A stretch of DNA of 64,000 bases from Cryptomeria japonica (lineage: Eukaryota; Streptophyta; Pinopsida; Cupressales; Cupressaceae). The DNA is taken from positions 185,801,619-185,865,618 of the forward strand of contig NC_081410.1 in assembly GCF_030272615.1 (NCBI RefSeq). The letters are read 5' to 3'. The position numbers and the translations under genes were made by a program. The notes beneath the pieces were generated by a model. That model had not been told where the DNA came from, did no database searches, and saw only the letters and a list, made by a program, of their open reading frames with translations. Shown here piece after piece: positions 57,159 through 64,000 of the stretch. Numbering within the stretch: the stretch's first letter is position 1; every line of letters begins with the position of its first letter.

Positions 57159-59615
57159 TCTCTTTTTTTTTTATATATAAAATTACAGAGACAAAAGATC
57201 ACTGAATCTAGTTAAATGACATATTTAAATAAAATACATTTTTCAAATAAATGACAGTCTTCATATATTGGATAGATTTCAGATAAAAGACTACAACATT
57301 ATATTACAACCTTTCATTTAAGAAAAAAACACTCTTTTCTCATAGAAATAATTTGAATACAACAATAAACTTTTACAATGGGTGGAATACCCCAACTAGT
57401 CTCTCATTCCTAATAATGAGGACTTAAGTAAAATAACACCTTTCTTTATATGAAAATAAATACAACATAAAGCTCCTTATTTACATTTCTACAACTAAAA
57501 TATAATATTGCTTTTCCTATTCTCTTTTTTTTTTCGCAACTAAACTGAAACCAACAACTCCTAGCTTTCCTTCCCAAGCAACCTCCATTTAAAAATTTAG
57601 GGTTGTGACCATGGGGTGCTCACCTCCCAGCCTAGGCTTACTAGAAGCCACTCCTGAGCTTGGAGAACCAAGACCTAGATGGGTTACACTCAAGCAAACA
57701 CAAACAGATAAGGGGAAAACAAAACACAACAAACACATTCCCTTCCCAAGCAGAAACTTCATCACATAATGTGATGTTTTACTAGGGTTGAAGTGGACCA
57801 AGTACCTTAGAGGAGATCTGCTAGATAGTAACTCACAGCCAACTCATGGCATCCAAAAAAACACAACAAAACTCATTTAATCCCCATATCCTTATGACCC
57901 CCAAAGGAAAACATGTCATATTTGCTCCCCTTATGACCCCCAAATGCATAAACAAAACTATGCAGCAAGGGTCACATGGACAAACCCTTGAGATCACTCT
58001 CATGATGAGAGCCTCTCACTCTAAGGCTGTCAAACTCCTTCCACCCCCAAGACCATTCTGCCCTCCCAAAGGTAAGATGGTCTTGCATACTCCCAAAACA
58101 CAACAAATGCATAAACAGAAAATAGGAACAAATTCACATAAAGCTTTCACAATTACAATACAATAAAAAATACAATATTTCCATTCAAGCATTCTACCAA
58201 CAAATTTTCAAATAAACAAGTAAGAAAAAAATCCAACCTTGAATCTGCCAAGGGTATTCTAGGGAGAGCTTGGAGAAGAGTAGCCCAATCCACAAAACTT
58301 TTCTGCAACACTTAGCCAAATTTTTCCTATTCTCAAACTGGTTTTCCTTTAAAAATTGTCCAAAATCTCCAAAGATGGAGAGTGGGTGATTAGCTCACTA
58401 AGCTTCAATCTCTAGCCTAAGAAGGCTTCTCTCACTCCTCCCAACCTCTTCGATAGAGTGAGGAACTCCCATTGGTTGGTCTTCCCTAGGTCTTACACAC
58501 TCCCTAACCAAGGCACCTCAAGAAGAGGAATGAAATGGGGAAAAGGAATTGCACCTATCAAGAAAGTTATCTAACCAAGGATGGCACTCCTATAGATGGA
58601 ATTCGTCCATCTTGAGAAAACCACTTTTTTGGGTGGTTAAACAAGCCCTAGGGGAAAGACACATGGCCAAATTTGGCCTTCACCCATAGGTACCCCATGA
58701 GGCCTAATAAAAATGCTCTAAACCTGACTCTAGGAGTTGATTTAACCCTTAGAAAGTCCACCTAAAGTTAACCTACGGGTCAACTCTGAGTTGACCCTCC
58801 TTGTGGTTCACTGGCCTAGATTTCTTGGTACTTTCAAGGATAATTAGGAAATATAACAATTAAAAAAAAAATGAATCTTTCCAAAAAGGTGACATGACAA
58901 TTGCCAACACAACATACAACATAGGTGTCAAGTGACACTACAAAATAATTCCACATCACAAATACATGCATGGCAATTGTCCCTTGAATGATTTAAACAA
59001 TTCAATAAATATAGTTTACACTCATGCAAACATTTTACATTTACGAATAAAATACAATACATACGAGGTGTTATCTCTCCAAATAGACAACCCCTGGTTT
59101 TATGAACGTACATAGGCCTAGGCTTGATTCTCCATAATATTTCCATGGTCACATGGATTATTTCCTGCACATCTCAATTTAAACATTAGTACTTTCCAAT
59201 AGCCTCATATAATATTAAACACATAATCAACATTACAATTCAATCACTCTGCATAGAATTGACATTATACGATACAAGTTGCCACATATCAAAGCAATTC
59301 ACATAAGAAATTTATCATAATCCTCATAATTTAATCCATTCATAAGATATGCAAACATATTCCCATTATCATAATAAAGTCCTGAAAAATCAAATAATGA
59401 CATACATCGTCTCAATGTTACACTATTCTAGGATCATATAAAATTCTATATCCACAAAGCATAGAAATGAAGCATCAATATATCAATGTTAACAAATTCA
59501 TGGGATCATATAAAATTCTATATCCATAATGCATAAAATAAAGCATACATAATAGTTCCAACATGAAAATCACTGAAAAGCTAGGATGGGTCAGGGTAGG
59601 GCCTAGGCATGAACA
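57159..59615 (-). repeat. E 3' LTR, inner part
   Basis: Non-coding AT-rich DNA that ends (plus strand) gcctaggcatgaaca at 59615, directly followed by the minus-strand purine tract ctctaggagga. In element sense the LTR starts TGTTCATGCCTAGGCC. 57840-58120 has a loose duplication of 'cttatgacccccaaa'. Its outer end is not here; I infer that it continues at 36002-38003. No credible gene was found in it. Confidence 0.55.
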
Positions 59616-59620
59616 TCCTC

Positions 59621-61044
59621 CTAGAGTTCATCAAAAAGATGAGGGTACTATGATCTCATATGTGCTGCATCCTCCCATGAAGTTGTAACCTCATCATAGC
59701 AATCCCAATGGACCCTAACCTAGTCCAGCTATCAACCTCAAAGGCCAACATCTAGCGAGCCAAAATGCGAATGGGCTCCAAAGCTAGCTGCCCATCCGAT
59801 TCCACCTACAAGGCATCCCAATCTAAAATATGAGACTCGTCATAGATATACTTCCTCAAAACTAAAACATGAAACACATCGTGGTTGCGTGACATGCTAG
59901 GTGGCAAAGCTAGGCGATAAGCAACTGTTCCTATCCTCTCAAGGATCTCAAAAGGTCCAATAAAGTGAGGTGTGAGCTTAGAACCCTTTCCAAAACGGAT
60001 TGGACTCTTATGTGGACGCACTCTCAGAAAAACTTTGTCCCCAACCATGTAACTATGGGCTATCCTCTTTGCATCTGCATATTTCTTCTTCTTATCTTGT
60101 GCCTCTCTAAGGTGTTGTCTAATCAAAATTACCTACTGCTCCATATCACGAACCATCTCAGGGCCTATGGCCACTCTATCCTTAATACGATCCCAACTCA
60201 GAGGTGTTCTGCAAGGTCTTCCGTACAAAGCCTGAAAAGGTGGCATCCCCAAAGAAGTGTGATGCCCATTATTGTAGGCAAACTCTACTAAATGAAGGTA
60301 CTCCTCCCATCTGGTCTGATGATCCATGACGTACATGTGGAGCATATGCTTTAATACCTAGTTAACCCACTCTGTCTATCCATCCGTTTCTGGATGATAG
60401 GCTATGCTAAAATTGAGCTTGGTGCCCATAGCTACTTGTAATGCCTTCCAAAAGGAATAAGTGAAGAGGGAATCCCTGTCAGAAATAATCTTGCATGGAA
60501 CACCATGAAGCTTGACAATGTCTCACAAGAACACCTGTGCCACTGCTGGTGCTGTGAAGGTATTCTGGACTGGTGAGAAGTGGGCCACTTTGGTCAACTT
60601 GTCAGCTGTCACCAAGATAGCATCATGGCAATGAGATGACATGAGGAGACCAATGATGAAATCCATGGATATAGTATCCCACTTCCACTCTGGTATAACA
60701 TGAGACTGGAGTAACCCACCTGGATGGCAGTGCTCCACCTTGACTCTCTAACACTGAAGGCATCGGGCTACTAACTCAGCGATAAGCTGCCACATACCTG
60801 GCTAATGATATAACTGCCTCAAGTCTGCATGCATCTTCTTAACCCCAGGATGTGCTACATAAGGAGCTCTATGAGCCTCCATGACAATGAACTCTCGCAA
60901 TCCTTTAGGAGAAGGTACATAGATGCGCCCTCTATGGTGTAATAGTCCATCGGACTCTAAAGAGTAATCCACATACTTCCCCTCCAGTGCCTCCTGAGAT
61001 CGAATCCTCTGACAGACCTCTAGATACCATCCATCCACTAGCAA
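59621..61044 (-). pseudogene. E integrase with C-terminal chromodomain
   Basis: The HHCC region includes EAHRAPYVAHPGVKKMHADL and ARCLQC-stop-RVKVEHCHPGG. The core has WKWDTISMDFIIGLL, then [11 protein letters not shown], then AYHPETDG-stop-TEWVN (D, D and E positions). WEEYLHLVEFAYNNGHHTS and FQALYGRPCRTPLSW follow, then the GPY/F tail (LTPHFIGPFEILERIGTVAY). In a shifted frame at about 59621-59720 a chromodomain end is readable: VRVHWDCYDEVTTSWEDAA. Chromodomains direct such elements to chromatin marks. The chromodomain stop overlaps the purine tract before the LTR. Confidence 0.88.
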
Positions 61045-61591
61045 CCGCTATAATATATGGTCTCTCATATTTTGTGCTCATAGATATGGAGTATAACTCA
61101 TGTCGTCTCCTACTCAAGGCATCTGCAACTACATTCTCCTTCCCTTTGATGTAGTGGACTTCAAAAGCATACTCACAAAGGAACTCCATCCATCTCCTCT
61201 TACGGGCATTAAGATTAGGTTGGGTGAAGATGTACTACAAACTCTGATGGTCTAAATGAAGCTCAAAGTGATGACCCAAAAGGAAGTGTCACCACCTCAC
61301 AAGTGCATGTACTACTGCTGCAAGCTCTAGGTCATGCATAGGGTAGTTAAGCTCGTGAGTCTTAAGTTTAGGGTAGTTAAGCTCGTGAGTCTTAAGTTTC
61401 CTAGACTCGTATGCTATAACTCTACCCTCCTGCATAAGAAGTGCTCCTAATCCATCCAAGGAAGCATCTATGCATACCATAAAATTGGTCGTGGGGTCTG
61501 GCACAATAAGAATAGGTGCACTAGTGAGTGCCCTTTTCAGATCCTGAAAATCCCTCTCACACTTCTCTGTCCACTTGAATTTCTTTCCCTT
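61045..61591 (-). pseudogene. E RNase H with a 30-bp in-frame duplication
   Basis: Contains [50 protein letters not shown] and, after a damaged stretch, MEFLCEYAFEVHYIKGKENV with VADALSRR. The block [10 protein letters not shown] is present twice because 61341-61370 is repeated at 61371-61400. The normal enzyme has one copy, between the first Asp and the Glu of the active site. Confidence 0.85.
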
Positions 61592-62449
61592 TCACTGGAG
61601 GGATGTGATGGGGTGTGCAACTCTGGAAAATCCCTCAACAAAGCGTCTATAGTATCCTACTAAACCCGTGAAACTCCTGACCTCTGTCACACTGGTTGGT
61701 ACTAGCCAATCCATGATAGCTCCGATCTTTGATGGGTCAACTGAGATCTCATCACCGGATATAACATGCCCCAGGTACTTGACCTCTGATCTAAAGAAAG
61801 CACACTTCAACAAACTGCCAAACAATTGGTTGTCCCTCAAACACTGCAAAACCTGCCTCAAATGCTCCTCATGCTCCTTCTCATTCCTAGAATATATCAA
61901 TATGTCATCGAGGAACACAATCACAAATCGGTCGAGGAAAGTGCGGAATACTCCATTCATGAGACTCATGAATATAGCTGGAGCATTCGTAAGACCGAAT
62001 GGGACCATAGTGAATTCATAGTGGCCATATCTAGTACAAAACGTAGTCTTGTGGATATCACTCTCCACAATCCTCAACTGATGATACCGTGACTTTAGAT
62101 CTATTTTGGAGAACACTTTATCACCCTGAAGCTAATGAAACAAATCATTGATCTTGGGCAAGGGATAACAGTTCTTGATGGTTACTTTGTTGAGTTGCCT
62201 ATAATCCATGCATAACCGAAGGGACCCATCCTTCTTCTTCACGAAGATGACTGGTGCGCCCCAAGGGGAGACGCTATCACAAATGTGACCCTTCTCTAAG
62301 AGTTCCTCTAGTTGCATCTTGAGCTCACTAAGCTCATGTGTGGTCATCCTATAAGGCTCTCTCAGACTTGGTTCGGTTCCTGGCACCAAATCTATGTGGA
62401 AGTCAATCTCTCTGCTTAGTGGCATGCCAGGTAGCTTGGTTGGAAACAC
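61592..62449 (-). pseudogene. E reverse transcriptase
   Basis: One frame with a single internal stop (62132-62134, a CAG-to-TAG change in the expected FHQLQG). Motifs in order: [75 protein letters not shown] (first Asp), [33 protein letters not shown] (catalytic FLDD), [20 protein letters not shown] and [15 protein letters not shown]. It is the best preserved RT in the window. Confidence 0.92.
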
Positions 62450-62539
62450 ATCTGCAAATTCCCCAAGGATGGGATGATCATCTATGGAAGGCTCCTTCTA
62501 ATTTTCTTCCTCTCTATCACTAATGGTGATAGCAAACAA

Positions 62540-62935
62540 CTAGCATCCCTTTCGCATGCTCCTCTTAAGCTGCATAGCGGAAATCATATGAAGAGACACA
62601 GGCCTTTGAAACCTAGTGATTACTATGGAAGCACCATGATCATCCTCGCACTCGATCTTTTTCAGGGGACAATCCATCTTGGGTCTGTGGGCGTAAATCC
62701 AATCCATGCCAAGTACGACGCCATAAGATCCGAGTGGCGTAACTCTAAGGTCTACTATGGTCATGGTATTACCAATCTGGAGCAGACATCCCCTAACCTC
62801 TGAATCCACTGACTCTCTAGCCCCTGATGCTAACTCCACTTCCCAACTGACACCTTACCTAACTACCACTAGCCCGCAATGCTCCACAACAATTGGAGAT
62901 ATAAAAGAGTAATATAAAAATACCGCTACCTCTGA
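62540..62935 (-). pseudogene. E aspartic protease, active site lost
   Basis: The C-terminal part is clear: LLQIGNTMTIVDLRVTPLGS and YGVVLGMDWIYAHRPKMDCP. Upstream one reads VFLYYSFISPIVVEHCGLVV, where the family has a V-L-F-D-S-G-A-S/T-H-S-F-I-S-P type active site. The D-S-G triplet is gone, apparently by a small deletion with a nearby stop. It could not have worked. Confidence 0.8.
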
Positions 62936-62989
62936 TCATACCTGCAGCCTCAATGACTGTGGCCTGGTGCTCTGCCTAGTGGTTGTCAA

Positions 62990-64000
62990 CCACTGCGAAG
63001 ACTCTATAGGACTTACCCATATCTCCAACTACAGGCTCTGATGCTGCCATCCTCTGATTACCTACCATATGACCCTGTGGACACTCTCTCGCTATGTGCC
63101 CCATGGCTCCACATGTGAAACAAGCATCATGTGCCTAGAACTATGTGCCCTGAGGCCTAGAGAAGGGTTACCCACCTGTCCTACTCGAACCACTGTACCC
63201 ACCCCTGGAGGACTATTGAGTTTGTGCCAGAGGTGTGTATGTACCCTGTGCTCTCTGGTCACGTCTAGGACCCTGTGATTGCCACTGCTTGGGCTTAAAG
63301 CCCTACTATCCCTGAGGGGGCCTCTACCTCAAACTCCGCTATGAATATTGTGGAGGAGGGGGTTTATAGAACCCTGATGCATTTCTATGGTTGCCTTTCT
63401 AGTGGGGTTTCTGAAACCCGAAAGGCTGGGGTGCTGGGTTTCAGTTCTAAAACCGATCCCTTGTGTCCTGTGGCATGACCTAAATCTCCTCAGCTATCAA
63501 GGCCTTCTCCATGGCAACCCGAAGGCTCCTTGGAGCGGCCATCCTCATTGGTCTTGCTATCCTAGCGTTAAGTCCCCTGATAAATCAGTTGACAAGAAGC
63601 TTCTCATCCTTTAGGTAGTCTACATAAGGTAGGAGCTCAATGAACTTGCTCTCATACTGGGTCACTGAGAGACCCTTCTGCTGGACATCATGGAACTCAT
63701 CGATCCTATGTTGCCTAAAGTGCTCTGACAGGTACCTCTCCCTAAACCTCTCTGTGAAGATTTCCCATGTGAGGGTGTCTGCAGTTAGACCACACTTGAA
63801 TTCCTCCTATTTCCACCATGTGGAGGTCGTCGGTCTCAGAAGGTGGACTGCAACTCGTGCCTTCAGATTGCTTTCGTAAGAACGCAATGCAAAGCACCGA
63901 TCTAGTCTCAAAAGCCAAGCCTCAGCCTCTACCCCATCGGTAGATCCCCCAAAAGATGGTGGCTGGAGGCTCAAAACCTCTTTGATCAAATCTACTGGAT
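62990..64000 (-). pseudogene. E gag with zinc knuckle, 5' end outside the window
   Basis: The gag core is readable in two frames: FGGSTDGVEAEAWLLRLDRC, AVHLLRPTTSTWWK-stop-EEF, FTERFRERYLSEHFRQHRID, GLSVTQYESKFIELLPYVDY and WFIRGLNARIARPMRMAAPR. The nucleocapsid zinc knuckle CFTCGAMGHIAREC is at 63081-63122 (plus coordinates). Between core and knuckle is a Gln/Gly/Pro-rich stretch. The protein begins to the right of 64000. Confidence 0.85.

Larger units (their letters stand above)
59616..64000 (-). mobile_element. Element E: chromodomain Ty3/gypsy retrotransposon (partial)
   Basis: Minus-strand interior with gag, zinc knuckle, protease, RT, RNase H, integrase and chromodomain in the chromovirus order. 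The sequence of the integrase end (VGDKVFLRVRPHKSPIRFGK, NHDVFHVLVLRKYIYDESHI) is of the Tekay/Del type. The 5' end lies outside the window. Stops are frequent, several at expected CAG codons. Confidence 0.88.

Noticed and set aside
57840-58170. A 106-codon plus-strand frame left of element E.
   Set aside because: Low-complexity, no homologous copy or domain seen, and it sits inside the inferred LTR of E.
1-64000. CRISPR array, bacterial operon, tRNA, rRNA or miRNA hairpin.
   Set aside because: No evenly spaced identical repeats with unique spacers, no Shine-Dalgarno-type gene strings, and no cloverleaf or rRNA core sequence was recognised; the context is plant retrotransposons.

Overview
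The window reads as intergenic heterochromatin of a large, AT-rich seed-plant genome. It consists almost entirely of nested, decayed LTR retrotransposons. I found no cellular protein gene, tRNA or rRNA. The species is not determinable; the very long nested LTR elements would suit a gymnosperm or another giant plant genome, but that is inference.

The layout is a set of nested insertions. The oldest layer is a Ty1/copia element (A, minus strand), seen as a 3' LTR (1597-2788), an RNase H tail (3158-3393) and an RT/RNase H part (34666-36001). Element O (plus, 3394-34660) landed inside A's RNase H gene and left a 5-bp target duplication (atcac/atcat). O has copia-style LTRs, a Met-tRNA primer site and a polypurine tract. 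It encodes only a coiled-coil/zinc-knuckle protein and a long unrecognised second frame, with no pol. O is itself split by two insertions. B (minus, 4463-21371, TSD agttg/acttg) is a Ty3/gypsy element with Tat-lineage features: gag, protease, G-patch-like segment, RT, RNase H, second archaeal-type RNase H and integrase. F (minus, 24047-31875, TSD ggtta/ggttc) is a copia element with three LTRs instead of two.

To the right, A is broken at 36002 by what is probably one end of the long LTR of E, a chromodomain Ty3/gypsy element (minus, running past the window end at 64000). That LTR appears to be interrupted by a cluster (about 38004-56672) of a second Tat-like family. The cluster contains C (minus, non-autonomous, with a 946-codon low-complexity ORF), D (plus, 3' half only) and a scrambled copy D' with a 57-bp inverted repeat. 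A ~500-bp block (X) occurs three times around it.

Two observations stand out. First, B and D each carry, between the coding part and the 3' LTR and on the opposite strand, a ~540-600-codon ORF with a plant mobile domain (PMD), an acidic or Gly-rich middle and a coiled-coil tail. C, of the same family as D, lacks that cassette at a definable breakpoint. Second, C/D share with B the outer LTR edge, the polypurine tract, a long leader, a 3' tandem motif and the antisense cassette, although C codes for no recognisable enzyme. This suggests an autonomous/non-autonomous pair. All coding regions carry stops, many at former CAG codons, so these are relics rather than active genes.
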